This document shows, one piece after another, positions 1 to 9,249 of a stretch of DNA of 64,000 nucleotides. The DNA is from Crocinitomicaceae bacterium (lineage in GTDB: Bacteria; Bacteroidota; Bacteroidia; Flavobacteriales_D; Crocinitomicaceae), in the NCBI GenBank assembly GCA_017984635.1, contig JAGNZC010000004.1, forward strand, positions 1 through 64,000, read 5' to 3'. Within the stretch, counting starts at the first letter, position 1. Each line of letters begins with the position of its first letter. The position numbers were made by a program, and so were the translations under genes. Below the pieces are notes generated by a model that searched no databases, was not told the DNA's origin, and was given only the letters and a program-made list of their open reading frames with translations.

Positions 1-2
1 GT

Positions 3-725
3 TTAAATTATTCTGTAAATATTGAAAATAAATCTGTCGATCTTTGGTATGATAATAATATTGATAACGAATTCCCTTTAGTTAATAAAACAGGATTCAG
101 TATATCTGCAAATAATGTATTCATTAAAAATGGATATGAAAATCATATTATTGTATTTAACGATAATTTAGGTTATTCAAAAAAAGGATATTTCAAAATT
201 GCTGAAATTAAAGATTTAAAATTATCTTCTCCAGGTGATCTTTTTGATTATGTTACAATAAAGGATCTTTATGGTATTGTTGCAATAAAATTTGATTATA
301 CATATCCATCTATAACTGAGTATAAAATAGAAAATACAAAAATAAGACAAGAAAATCGGGGTAATTCATGGAGTGAGTATAGCTATGAAAACTATGATTC
401 TAATGGTAAAGTAATTGCGAGCACTGAACTTGATCGAATAAAATTAGTGCAAAAGCGAAATGAAGAGTCAAAGGCAATTGATGATTTATTAGGTTTTAAA
501 AAAGACACAGATATTGTTTCATGTGAAAATTGTAGTAAAAAATTCATGAAAAAAAATGGCGTTACAATTCGAGAAGTTAAATGTGCTAATACTAGTATTG
601 GATGCTTTACTGGTTATATGAATATGAAACCTTGTGAATGGTCATTCTGCAGTAATAATTGTTCGAATAATTTTCAATGTGCCAAATGTGCTGATAATAA
701 ACAATACAGAAAAAACTGTCAATAA
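3..725 (+). CDS. 3' part of a protein with a cysteine-rich C-terminus
   Basis: The reading frame is already open at base 3, so the start lies upstream of the window. About 240 residues are visible. The first roughly 165 are rich in Asn, Tyr, Lys and Ile and read like a surface or WG-repeat-like beta protein (segments such as LYGIVAIKFDYTYPS), though no family is certain. The last 75 residues hold ten cysteines, beginning with CENC and later CSNNC and CAKC, which suggests a zinc-binding or disulphide-rich tail. A strong terminator follows at 731-760. I do not recognise the protein. The internal GTG at 447 is not needed as a start because the frame is open throughout. Confidence 0.6.
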   Translation, partial: LNYSVNIENKSVDLWYDNNIDNEFPLVNKTGFSISANNVFIKNGYENHIIVFNDNLGYSKKGYFKIAEIKDLKLSSPGDLFDYVTIKDLYGIVAIKFDYTYPSITEYKIENTKIRQENRGNSWSEYSYENYDSNGKVIASTELDRIKLVQKRNEESKAIDDLLGFKKDTDIVSCENCSKKFMKKNGVTIREVKCANTSIGCFTGYMNMKPCEWSFCSNNCSNNFQCAKCADNKQYRKNCQ

Positions 726-730
726 ATAAT

Positions 731-760
731 AAAAACCCCGAAACATCATTCGGGGTTTTT
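731..760 (+). terminator. Rho-independent terminator
   Basis: AAAAACCCCG and CGGGGTTTTT form a perfect 10-bp stem around AAACATCATT, ending in a T run. It lies six bases after the stop codon of the cysteine-rich protein and separates it from the polysaccharide operon. Confidence 0.9.
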
Positions 761-869
761 TATCGTTTTCTGCGTTTCCTTCTTAACAATATTTCGCTTT
801 GTGAACAGCAAATTTTCCCAATTTACCTAGTTCTTTAACGCCCTAAATCTTCCTTTAATTTTTTTTAGT

Positions 870-877
870 TATTTTTG
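870..877 (+). promoter_or_regulatory. Putative -7 box of the polysaccharide operon
   Basis: TATTTTTG fits the Bacteroidota sigma-ABfrA -7 consensus TAnnTTTG and ends 39 bases before the ATG at 917. No good TTG -33 element is visible at the expected distance, so the call is tentative. Confidence 0.45.
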
Positions 878-916
878 TTAGGACTTACTAATAAACATTG
901 TCTACAATAATATACT

Positions 917-1738
917 ATGAATCAACCTCCACTCATTTCATTTTTAAAAAGTGTTTTAGCATTCTATCAAACGATGCTTCGTTTTTGTGTAGTTAGCATC
1001 AAAAACTTTTGGTACGTTTCACTTTTAGGTTTATTTATCACTGCTGCGGCTTTTTATTATTACACTACTACAAAAAGTGATCTTTACACAGGAACAGCAA
1101 GTTTTACCTTTGGATATTTAAATAAAAAAGTTTACGGTGATCGCCTTTTTATGGTGCAACGTTTGGTAGAGCAACAGCAGGTTTCTGACCTTTCAAAATT
1201 ATTGCAAATCCCAGTGAAATCTGCAAAAAGCATTGTTTCTTTTCATGCAAAAAATGTAGCTGGAAGTCCATTACAGGAAGATTTTACGGAACAAAAATAT
1301 CCGTTTTATGCCGAAGTGGTTACTACCAACAAAGCTGGGTTTTACCAGTTAGAAAATGCCTTGGTTCATTATTTAAACACTTCAAAATTTGACCAAGATT
1401 ACATTCGATTTGAACATCAAAAATTGCGCAAAAAGCAACTAATATTCCAAGCTGATTTAATGCGAATGGATTCAATAAAAAAGATAATCTCAGTAAATGA
1501 TTTACCAAAATACACAGAGGTTATAACATTGGTTGAAAATTTATCGAATCAATTGTTTGCCATTGAGCAGCAATTAAGCAAAACAGTTTCCATCGATTTA
1601 TTGACTAGTTTTGTACCAATTAAAACCGATAAAGCAACTATTTTGAAGGGAATTGCAATCAAAACAAGTTTGTTGTACTTGTTGTGTGTCGTTGTAATGA
1701 GTGTTTTTTTGCAGTTAAATTTCAAGGATAAAAAATGA
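917..1738 (+). CDS. Wzz-like polysaccharide chain-length/co-polymerase protein
   Basis: The 273-residue protein has the topology of a Wzz-type polysaccharide co-polymerase: an N-terminal membrane helix at about residues 31-49, a soluble periplasmic middle part of about 200 residues, and a C-terminal membrane helix near 250-266 followed by the short basic tail KDKK. There is no cytoplasmic tyrosine-kinase domain. It is the first gene of a tightly packed operon, and its stop overlaps the ATG of the flippase gene (ATGA). The role, control of polymer length at the inner membrane, is inferred from topology and from the neighbouring flippase and polymerase. Sequence identity to classical Wzz is not obvious by eye. 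Confidence 0.65.
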   Translation: MNQPPLISFLKSVLAFYQTMLRFCVVSIKNFWYVSLLGLFITAAAFYYYTTTKSDLYTGTASFTFGYLNKKVYGDRLFMVQRLVEQQQVSDLSKLLQIPVKSAKSIVSFHAKNVAGSPLQEDFTEQKYPFYAEVVTTNKAGFYQLENALVHYLNTSKFDQDYIRFEHQKLRKKQLIFQADLMRMDSIKKIISVNDLPKYTEVITLVENLSNQLFAIEQQLSKTVSIDLLTSFVPIKTDKATILKGIAIKTSLLYLLCVVVMSVFLQLNFKDKK

Positions 1739-3201
1739 TCAAACGCATCCTGAAATCTAAAAACAGTCAAAATTCAATTTGGAATATTGTAGAAGTTTTA
1801 GTTTCACCTCTTATTTTATTCGTTTCCATCCCATTTTTCTTGCAACAATTGGGTACAGAAGAATATGGTATTTGGATGTTTGTTAATACAATTGTGGTTT
1901 TATTACAATCGTTGAATTTAGGACTCAATACTTCAACGTATAAACATGTGTCAAGTGCCATCGCAACCAATGAAAACAAGCAAATAACCCAAACATTAAC
2001 GACTAATTTAAGTCTTACTATTTTAATTTCAGTGGTGGGTTTTATTGTTATTGGAATTCTAGCATGTTTGATTCATTGGTTTGATTTATTTATTGATTTC
2101 CCGTCACAGAAACCAACCATTATTGCTAGTTTATTCTTAGGAGGTTTTGTGTTGTTTTCAAAGTTATCCGAACAAATTTTATACACGGTTTACAGAGCTT
2201 TTGAAGACTTTAAATACGTTACTTTGCTTACGCTTTGTTCCAAATTGGTAATTGTACTTGGAAGCATCATTATTGCCTTTTTCACTAAAAGCATTGTTTT
2301 TATTTTACTCTACAATGCCATTATTAGTTTACTGTTTTTAAGCATCAATTATCGTTTGATGAAACGATTTATTCCTTTTTATCGCTTTCATTTTCAATTA
2401 TCAAAAGCAGCGATACAATTCGAAGTAAGCTATTCGTTCTTCGTTTGGTTACAATCGAGTGCAGTCGTGTTAACATACCAAGGCGATCGTATTTTGGTGT
2501 CGAGTGGATTTGGATTGGAGACATTGTCGTATTACACAATTGTAGCAACGATTTTTAACCACATTCACATGGCATTTGCCGCAATGACTGGTTGGGTTTT
2601 TCCTCAAATTGCAAAAAACCAACATGATCCATCGTATCTTACACAATTGTATCGCAACACGCGAAACGTGTCGGCTTTTATAGCCATTATACTTTTGGCG
2701 ATTTTTACGTTTATAGCAGAACCGCTTTTTAATGTATGGTTAGGTTCCACCAATTTTCAACAAATCGCCACGTATTTGAATTTATTTGCCATGTTTGAAT
2801 TCGTATTCATCTTTACGATTATGCCTAATTTTTTCTTGAATGGTTCTGGTTATGAAAAGTTGAATTTAAAAATAACATTAGTTTATACAGTATTAAATAT
2901 TATTGGAATGCTTGTGGGTTATTTTGTATTGAATTCTGTTACTGGAATTTTGTTGGGATTATTTTTTACTACACTCATTGGAATGTTCATTCTGCATTAT
3001 AAAATGGATCAACTTTTCCAACTTTCACAAAAAGCATTTTCTGCAACTGCTTTATTATTCGTACCACCATTATTAGGGTGCGGTATCGCGTATTTCGATC
3101 TTTGGGTTGTTAAAACGCTTTTTTTAGTAGCAACCATCGTTTCGGCTTTTGTATTTTTTATTAAAAAGCCAAAAACAACATTTAATGCGTTTATTCAATG
3201 A
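1735..3201 (+). CDS. Wzx-type polysaccharide flippase (MOP superfamily)
   Basis: This 488-residue, very hydrophobic protein has about 12-14 predicted membrane helices and the N-terminal pattern of oligosaccharide flippases (NIVEVLVSPLILFVSIPFFL, then LGTEEYGIWMFVNT). Members of this family move undecaprenyl-diphosphate-linked repeat units across the inner membrane. The start overlaps the preceding stop by four bases and its own stop overlaps the next start, so translation is probably coupled across wzz-like, flippase and polymerase genes. Length and hydrophobicity profile are normal for PF01943/PF13440 proteins. The substrate cannot be told from sequence. Confidence 0.9.
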   Translation: MIKRILKSKNSQNSIWNIVEVLVSPLILFVSIPFFLQQLGTEEYGIWMFVNTIVVLLQSLNLGLNTSTYKHVSSAIATNENKQITQTLTTNLSLTILISVVGFIVIGILACLIHWFDLFIDFPSQKPTIIASLFLGGFVLFSKLSEQILYTVYRAFEDFKYVTLLTLCSKLVIVLGSIIIAFFTKSIVFILLYNAIISLLFLSINYRLMKRFIPFYRFHFQLSKAAIQFEVSYSFFVWLQSSAVVLTYQGDRILVSSGFGLETLSYYTIVATIFNHIHMAFAAMTGWVFPQIAKNQHDPSYLTQLYRNTRNVSAFIAIILLAIFTFIAEPLFNVWLGSTNFQQIATYLNLFAMFEFVFIFTIMPNFFLNGSGYEKLNLKITLVYTVLNIIGMLVGYFVLNSVTGILLGLFFTTLIGMFILHYKMDQLFQLSQKAFSATALLFVPPLLGCGIAYFDLWVVKTLFLVATIVSAFVFFIKKPKTTFNAFIQ

Positions 3202-4400
3202 CATTACCTAAGAATTTCATCATTGGATTGTTTGTATTTCTCTTTTTCTTTAATCGGGTAGGCTTGCCCTTTGGGATTAGTTTTGACATGTTGCTTGCAC
3301 CCTTTTTAGTGTATTTCATTTTCAAAGAGAATGCGCAATCATTGCTTTATAAAGCAGTAGGTGTCTTACTCGTTTTTGGTGTCATTCATTTAGTAAGTGG
3401 TGTTTATTTTAATGCATTTGTTGTTTCGAATTTGGTTTTTATTACACTTGTGATTGCTGTGATTGCATTTTATCAACGAACAAAACACATTGATTTTTTT
3501 GATGAAATTATACTTAGAATAACCCAATTAAATAGTGTGTTGACTATCCTCGCTTTATTCCTGCTATTTTTCTTGAAGTCCACGTATTTATGGTATTTAG
3601 TTCCTTACACTTCGAATGCAGAAGCACTTCCTCGTTTGAAATTATTTACGGAAGAAGCTTCGCATTATTCCTTCTTATTACTTCCGATTTTTTACTATTG
3701 GTTGTATCAATGGCTAGTACAATTTAATTGGCGAACATTTGGTTATTTAACGACCATCATTATCAGTTTAATCCTTTCATTTTCATTGGGAGTATTAAGT
3801 GTTATTGCGCTTACCTTGTTTATTTTGATTCTGATTTATTGTCGATCTATTCTACAACATCCACGTTATCGTCAATTGCTTTTCATTGGATTAATAGCGA
3901 TTCTTTCAATTGTAGGTTTTGTGTATTATTTCTTCCCAATTAATCCGCTTACCATCCGAATGAATAATTTGATACATGGCCTGGACACATCAGGTAGAGG
4001 ACGAACGTATGAATCATTTGAAATCGCATGGCGTGTCTTACAATTAAACTATCCATTGACGGGAATTGGGTTGGCTCAATTCAAATTTATAGGGAGAGAT
4101 GTATTACTTCATTATTACAAATACCATACAATTCCATCAGTCGTTCGACTTCCAAATGCGTTAGCAGAAACGTTGGTTAGTTTTGGTGTTTTAGGTGTTT
4201 TTATCCGCGTTTTCATTCAAATTTATTGGGCTTTTAAAAGAAGAATTGTAAACAATCTATTTCAAACTAGTTTATTCATTTCGTTGTTTATTTATCAATT
4301 TACCGGTGGGTTTTTAATGCATTCATTTGAATATTATTATTGGATCTTGGTAGTTGTACCTATCTTTAAAACCTTTGATAAACAACAAATTTTCAAGTAA
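3198..4400 (+). CDS. Wzy-like O-antigen/exopolysaccharide polymerase
   Basis: This 400-residue integral membrane protein has about ten helices. Its large loop between late helices contains GLDTSGRGRTYESFEIAW and GIGLAQFKFIG, followed by LAETLVSFGVLGVFIRVF. That arrangement is typical of Wzy/O-antigen ligase (PF04932-like) proteins, which join repeat units on the periplasmic face. It sits directly after the flippase, overlapping by four bases, and its TAA stop overlaps the ATG of the glycosyltransferase gene by one base. A second protein of the same superfamily is encoded by the N-terminal half of the gene at 6555, so one may act as polymerase and the other as ligase. Which does which is not decidable here. 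Confidence 0.8.
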   Translation: MTLPKNFIIGLFVFLFFFNRVGLPFGISFDMLLAPFLVYFIFKENAQSLLYKAVGVLLVFGVIHLVSGVYFNAFVVSNLVFITLVIAVIAFYQRTKHIDFFDEIILRITQLNSVLTILALFLLFFLKSTYLWYLVPYTSNAEALPRLKLFTEEASHYSFLLLPIFYYWLYQWLVQFNWRTFGYLTTIIISLILSFSLGVLSVIALTLFILILIYCRSILQHPRYRQLLFIGLIAILSIVGFVYYFFPINPLTIRMNNLIHGLDTSGRGRTYESFEIAWRVLQLNYPLTGIGLAQFKFIGRDVLLHYYKYHTIPSVVRLPNALAETLVSFGVLGVFIRVFIQIYWAFKRRIVNNLFQTSLFISLFIYQFTGGFLMHSFEYYYWILVVVPIFKTFDKQQIFK

Positions 4401-5482
4401 TGCGCATACTATTTGTCAATCGATCTAGTTTTTTAAGTTTCAAGGGAGGCGATACAACCCAGCTCTTGATGACGGCCCAAGAATTGAGAAAATTAGGGAT
4501 TAAAGTGACTATCTACGAATCAGGATCTTCTATCGATGACGAACAATTTGACATCATACATTTTTTTAACATTACACGTCCTGCAACAATTTTAGCAATC
4601 CTTAAAAAAAGTAAGTTACCGTTTGTTGTTTCAACAATTTACGCCGATTACACATTTTATAAATTCATTCATCCATGGAATAAAATGGGTTTATTGATGC
4701 GTATTTTTGGTTCAGATGGGGTGGAGTATTTTAAATCTGTCGCTAAACATTTTCTTCGAAAAGAGCCATTGGATTATTGGCCGTTTCTATGGAAAGGGCA
4801 ACGCAACTGTATTCAAACGATTTTAGCGAAAGCCAATTATTTGTTGCCAAATTCTGAGAGTGAATACCAACGATTAAAAGCGCGTTATCCCAATGCTAAA
4901 AAATACGAGGTTATTCCAAACGGTGTTGATACAACTAAATTTGCTGTTGAAACGTCTGTTGAACGTATATCTGGACAGTTGATTTGTGCAGCAATGATAG
5001 AACCACGAAAAAACCAATTAAATTTGATTCGAGCAATAAAAGATTCAACGTATTCTTTGTTTATTGTTGGTGAACATGCGCCGAATCACCGCGCTTATTA
5101 TGAACAATGCGTTGCAGAAGCTGGCCCGAATGTTACGTTTGTTGGACGATTAGAATATGATGAATTAGTGCGGTATTATTTGCAATCAGAAATACATGTA
5201 ATGCCAAGTTGGTTTGAAACAACAGGATTGTCTTCTTTGGAAGCAGCTTTTTTAGGTTGTAAGGTTATCGTAAGCCCGATGGGAGATACCTTAGATTATT
5301 TTGAAGACATGGTCGGATATTGCGAACCAGACGACGTATCGGACATACGAAAAGCAATCGATAGCGCACACGAAAAAGCAATCGATAAACGCTTACAGGA
5401 AAAAGTAATTCACACCTATAATTGGACCAACACAGCGCTAAAAACGGCTACCGTTTATTCTAAAATCATGAACAAGCAATGA
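4400..5482 (+). CDS. GT4-family glycosyltransferase
   Basis: This 360-residue GT-B-fold glycosyltransferase has an N-terminal acceptor domain and a C-terminal nucleotide-sugar domain. Visible landmarks are EVIPNGVDTTKF near residue 172, the fragment MIEPRKNQLNLIRAI, and the E-x7-E motif in FETTGLSSLEAAFLG, where the two glutamates contact the donor sugar-nucleotide in family GT4. It probably adds one sugar to the lipid-linked repeat unit on the cytoplasmic side. The gene overlaps the polymerase stop by one base and the next glycosyltransferase start by four. Donor and acceptor are unknown. Confidence 0.88.
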   Translation: MRILFVNRSSFLSFKGGDTTQLLMTAQELRKLGIKVTIYESGSSIDDEQFDIIHFFNITRPATILAILKKSKLPFVVSTIYADYTFYKFIHPWNKMGLLMRIFGSDGVEYFKSVAKHFLRKEPLDYWPFLWKGQRNCIQTILAKANYLLPNSESEYQRLKARYPNAKKYEVIPNGVDTTKFAVETSVERISGQLICAAMIEPRKNQLNLIRAIKDSTYSLFIVGEHAPNHRAYYEQCVAEAGPNVTFVGRLEYDELVRYYLQSEIHVMPSWFETTGLSSLEAAFLGCKVIVSPMGDTLDYFEDMVGYCEPDDVSDIRKAIDSAHEKAIDKRLQEKVIHTYNWTNTALKTATVYSKIMNKQ

Positions 5483-6558
5483 AAAAAATAGGTGTCATAG
5501 GAACACGTGGAATTCCCAATCAATATGGAGGATTTGAACAATTCGCACAATTTTTTTCGGAACATTTAGTTCAAAAAGGATATGAAGTGGTTGTTTATTG
5601 TTCGTCCAATCATTCTTATCGAGAAAAAACGTGGAAAGGTGTTTCATTGGTTCATGTCAAAGATCCAGAAAAACAGATTGGAACAGCTGGACAATTTATC
5701 TATGATTTACGTTCCATTTTGCATACGCGAAAACAAGGATTTGATGTCATTTTCCAATTGGGTTATACTAGCAGTTCAATTTGGGGATTTTTATTTCCCA
5801 AAAAAGCGAAACTCATTACCAACATGGACGGTTTAGAGTGGAAACGCACCAAATATTCTCCGCTGGTTCAACACTTTTTGCGAAAGGCCGAAAAATGGGC
5901 AGTCAAACAAAGTGATGAATTAATCGCTGATTCTATTGGTATTCAACAGTATTTAAAAGAAAAATACGCCGTTTCTTCCACATTTATTCCATATGGAAGT
6001 GAACTCATCACAAAAAAAGACAGTTCAATTATTCAAGCATACAATTTAACAGAAGGAAATTATCATTTGGTCATTGCGCGTTTTGAACCTGAAAATAACA
6101 TTGAAACAATCATCAACGGATTTCATGATGATACCGAAAAAAAGCTCGTCATCATTGGGAATTATTCAACGAAATACGGTAAATACCTCTATGACAACTA
6201 CCATCAGAAAGTGGTGTTTTTAGGAGCTATTTATGATTTTGATGTATTGAATCAATTGCGTTTACACTGTGACCTTTATTTTCATGGACATTCGGTTGGC
6301 GGGACCAATCCTTCTTTATTGGAAGCCATGGCGTGTTCTTGTTTTATTGTAGCACACAACAATCCATTTAACAAAGGAGTTTTGGGAGATGATGCTCTGT
6401 ATTTTGATTCAGCAGCAGCACTTTCCACTTTGTTAAAAAAGGGACATTTAACTCAAAACAAACAAGAATTTATTCAAAGCAATCGCCAAAAAATTGAATC
6501 CTTGTATTCGTTTGAGTCTGTTCATTCCCAATTAATCGAATTAATTGAAAAACATTGA
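5479..6558 (+). CDS. DUF1972-type glycosyltransferase (GT4-like)
   Basis: The 359-residue protein starts with GVIGTRGIPNQYGGFEQFA, the hallmark of the DUF1972 (PF09314) N-terminal domain found in rhamnosyl- and related glycosyltransferases. It continues with a GT4-like C-terminal domain (HGHSVGGTNPSLLEAMACS), where a His-Ser-Val-Gly-Gly-Thr-Asn segment stands in place of a classical E-x7-E start. Length is as expected. It overlaps the upstream gene by four bases and the downstream TTG start by four. It probably transfers a (deoxy)hexose to the lipid-linked intermediate, with specificity unknown. Confidence 0.88.
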   Translation: MKKIGVIGTRGIPNQYGGFEQFAQFFSEHLVQKGYEVVVYCSSNHSYREKTWKGVSLVHVKDPEKQIGTAGQFIYDLRSILHTRKQGFDVIFQLGYTSSSIWGFLFPKKAKLITNMDGLEWKRTKYSPLVQHFLRKAEKWAVKQSDELIADSIGIQQYLKEKYAVSSTFIPYGSELITKKDSSIIQAYNLTEGNYHLVIARFEPENNIETIINGFHDDTEKKLVIIGNYSTKYGKYLYDNYHQKVVFLGAIYDFDVLNQLRLHCDLYFHGHSVGGTNPSLLEAMACSCFIVAHNNPFNKGVLGDDALYFDSAAALSTLLKKGHLTQNKQEFIQSNRQKIESLYSFESVHSQLIELIEKH

Positions 6559-8354
6559 AAACGCAGCAATTCATATCTAAAATTACTCCAGTATTTGTTG
6601 CACTTTTTATGCTATCAATTGCTTTGCCCTTGAAAATAAATACCGCTTTTATTTATGGTTTAGGATTACTTTCACTTTTCACTTTTATTAAACGCGCTAA
6701 AAAAACCATTCAACTACCTGTTTTCTATTTTGTTTCTATTTTATTTGTAGCAACTCATGCGCTCCATTATTGGTTGAATCCTTCTAACGAATTACTGAAT
6801 TTTGAATTAGAAAAGAAAATTCCTTTTCTCCTTATTCCTCTTTTTTTCTCAGTCGTTGAGGTGAAAACCACCTTGCCAAAAATCATGAAAATAAGTGCAT
6901 TTGGAGCTAGTTTAATGGCGCTTTCTTTGTTACTTTTTGCTGGATATCAGTATTTTCAAACTACGGATAATGAGGTTTTTTATTACCATAATTTAGTGCG
7001 CGTGGTAAGCGGTAACGCTATTTATTATTCCCTCTTTTTTAGTAGTGCATTGCTATTTGCTTTTGAATTGTTGATTAAGGAAAAACAACGCGTTTACCTA
7101 CTTCCAATTGGATTGTTAACCATCGTTATCTTGTTGTTGTCATCTAAACTTTTCACACTATTGCTTGTGCTTATTTTCTTGTATTACACTTTGATACACG
7201 TAAAATCAATTCCAATCAAAGCAAGTTTAATTTTACTATTCATTATTGGTTTTGGTTTTTCCTTTCAAAAAATAAGTGCGCGATTTAATGAAATTGATCG
7301 TTCTCATTTGTTGGTATCACAGCAAACAATTAATCCAGCAACAGAATTCGATGGGTTTAGTTTACGAAAGGAATTAATACTGCTAGGATTAGAGTTAAAA
7401 GCAGAATATTCGTCGCAGATGTGTGTTGGAATTGGACCTGGTATTTGCCAAGAAAAGCTCAATCAAAAATTTATTGATAAGCAATTTTATGTTGGAGAAA
7501 ACGAAAAGAGCAAATCAGGATTTTACAATTACAATTTTCACAATCAATATTTGCAAATATTATTGGAAACGGGTTGGATTGGATTGTTTAGTCTCTTTCT
7601 TTTACTTTTAACTCCCTTTTTTATTGCTGAAACAGATTTGCGTAGAGTTGTGTTTTTAATGAATGCATTATTTTTAATTGGGTTCTTAACAGAAAGTTTT
7701 TTAAGCCGACAAATGGGGATTGTTTCCTATTTATCCTTCAATTCACTCTTTATAGTTCAGCAAAGTAGTTCATTTCGGTTGATGATTAAACGTATATTCG
7801 ACTTAATCTTTTCATTCGGGGTAATTGTTTTATTATTAAGTTGGTTAATGCCTTTGTTGTGTGTGTTTATCATTTTTGATTTGAAATCATTCCCAATTTT
7901 TGTGCAAAAACGCGTTGGAAAAAATGGAAAAGTGTTTCATTGTTTTAAATTACGCACCATGAAAAAAAATGCATCGCAGCATCAAATTCCAGCTCAAATC
8001 GACGATACTAGAATTACCAAATTCGGTGCGTTTTTACGAAAATATGCATTGGATGAATTGCCGCAATTTTTCAATGTTTTAGTAGGTAGTATGAGTGTTG
8101 TTGGTCCGCGTCCATTGATGTTGTCAGATGAAGAAAAATTTAATAAGTTGATTCCGAATTTCTCTTCACGTTTAGCAATGAAACCAGGAATTACTGGATT
8201 CGCTCAAGCCTTTGGATACAAGGGGTATGTTGGTTCACGTGTGGATATCGCAAATCGCTATCGATTGGATAAGAAATACAGTCAAATTCAGAGTTTGTGG
8301 TTGGATATCAAATTGATATTTTTTACAATAAAAACAATCTTATATGCAAAATAA
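6555..8354 (+). CDS. Fusion: O-antigen ligase/polymerase domain + initiating sugar-phosphate transferase
   Basis: This 599-residue protein joins two membrane enzymes. Residues about 1-405 form a multi-helix O-antigen ligase/polymerase-like region carrying HNQYLQILLETGWIGL, the His-containing motif of the WaaL/Wzy family. Residues about 410-599 are a complete bacterial sugar transferase (PF02397, WcaJ/PglC type), with a hydrophobic re-entrant helix, KLRTMKK, RITKFGAFLRKYALDELPQ, GSMSVVGPRP and KPGITG. Such enzymes load the first sugar-1-phosphate onto undecaprenyl phosphate. In ordinary WcaJ proteins the N-terminal part is a short helical bundle, not a polymerase. The TTG start at 6555 overlaps the previous stop, and no other start fits as well. 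The frame is unbroken, so this is a real fusion in the given sequence. Confidence 0.85.
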   Translation: MKTQQFISKITPVFVALFMLSIALPLKINTAFIYGLGLLSLFTFIKRAKKTIQLPVFYFVSILFVATHALHYWLNPSNELLNFELEKKIPFLLIPLFFSVVEVKTTLPKIMKISAFGASLMALSLLLFAGYQYFQTTDNEVFYYHNLVRVVSGNAIYYSLFFSSALLFAFELLIKEKQRVYLLPIGLLTIVILLLSSKLFTLLLVLIFLYYTLIHVKSIPIKASLILLFIIGFGFSFQKISARFNEIDRSHLLVSQQTINPATEFDGFSLRKELILLGLELKAEYSSQMCVGIGPGICQEKLNQKFIDKQFYVGENEKSKSGFYNYNFHNQYLQILLETGWIGLFSLFLLLLTPFFIAETDLRRVVFLMNALFLIGFLTESFLSRQMGIVSYLSFNSLFIVQQSSSFRLMIKRIFDLIFSFGVIVLLLSWLMPLLCVFIIFDLKSFPIFVQKRVGKNGKVFHCFKLRTMKKNASQHQIPAQIDDTRITKFGAFLRKYALDELPQFFNVLVGSMSVVGPRPLMLSDEEKFNKLIPNFSSRLAMKPGITGFAQAFGYKGYVGSRVDIANRYRLDKKYSQIQSLWLDIKLIFFTIKTILYAK

Positions 8355-9249
8355 TAGGGAGGATAAAACACAACTTCAACAAGCGATTGTAAATGTTTTG
8401 CATTATTTTGATGTGTTTCATTTTCCTTTGCGTTTAGATGAATTACATCAATTCATTCAACTAAACTGCGACGAGCAACAATTAGTTATTGCATTAAATG
8501 AATTACTTAGCCAACAAGAAATTTTTCAATTAAACGATTGTTTCTCTTTACACGACAATCTGGAGCTTGTTGAACGTAAAAATGCTGGTTTTCAATTGGC
8601 GCAACAAAAAATAAAGCGTGCCAAAAAAATCGGGAAATTCATTCAATGTTTTCCATTTGTGCGCATGGTTGCAATTTCAGGTTCTCTTTCAAAAGGGTAT
8701 GCCGATCAACATTCCGATATAGATTTTTTCATCGTGACCAATTCCACTAATTTATGGACAAGTCGCACACTTTTACATTTATTTAAAAAAATAACTTTCC
8801 TAGTTGGACAGCAACATAGCTTTTGCATGAATTATTTCATTGCAGAATCCCATTTATCGATAGAAGAGCAAAATTATTTTACGGCAATTGAGTTAGCAAC
8901 GTTGATCCCAGCTACGCATCCTGAAATCGGTACAAAATTAGTAGATTCAAATAAATGGATTATTGAATTCTTGCCGAATTACGTTTCTCCAACTACTCAA
9001 AAAACACAAGCTAAAACTTCCATAATCAAACGAATAATTGAATTTGTTCTTGGATCTAAAAAGTTGAATCACTTTTTCATGGAGTTGACCAATAAGAAAT
9101 GGCAAAAAAAATGGGCGGGTAAAAACTTCCCAATGGAAGCGTATGATTTAGCCTTTAAAACGCGTTTATACGTTTCAAAGAATCACGATAAAAATTACCA
9201 AGAAAAAATCTTGAAAAAGTATGAAGACAAAACAAACAGCATCCGCTAA
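8344..9249 (+). CDS. Pol-beta-type nucleotidyltransferase with N-terminal winged-helix-like region
   Basis: Residues 113-127 of this 301-residue protein read GSLSKGYADQHSDID, matching the GS...DxD metal and nucleotide-binding signature of pol-beta-superfamily nucleotidyltransferases. About 90 residues precede it and look like a winged-helix segment (a helical stretch, then LNELLSQQEIFQLND). The C-terminal third is basic. The start overlaps the fusion gene by 11 bases and its 3' end overlaps the SDR gene by 29 bases, so it belongs to the polysaccharide operon. A role as nucleotidylating enzyme for a sugar, protein or RNA is possible. The sequence does not show which. Confidence 0.7.
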   Translation: MQNNREDKTQLQQAIVNVLHYFDVFHFPLRLDELHQFIQLNCDEQQLVIALNELLSQQEIFQLNDCFSLHDNLELVERKNAGFQLAQQKIKRAKKIGKFIQCFPFVRMVAISGSLSKGYADQHSDIDFFIVTNSTNLWTSRTLLHLFKKITFLVGQQHSFCMNYFIAESHLSIEEQNYFTAIELATLIPATHPEIGTKLVDSNKWIIEFLPNYVSPTTQKTQAKTSIIKRIIEFVLGSKKLNHFFMELTNKKWQKKWAGKNFPMEAYDLAFKTRLYVSKNHDKNYQEKILKKYEDKTNSIR

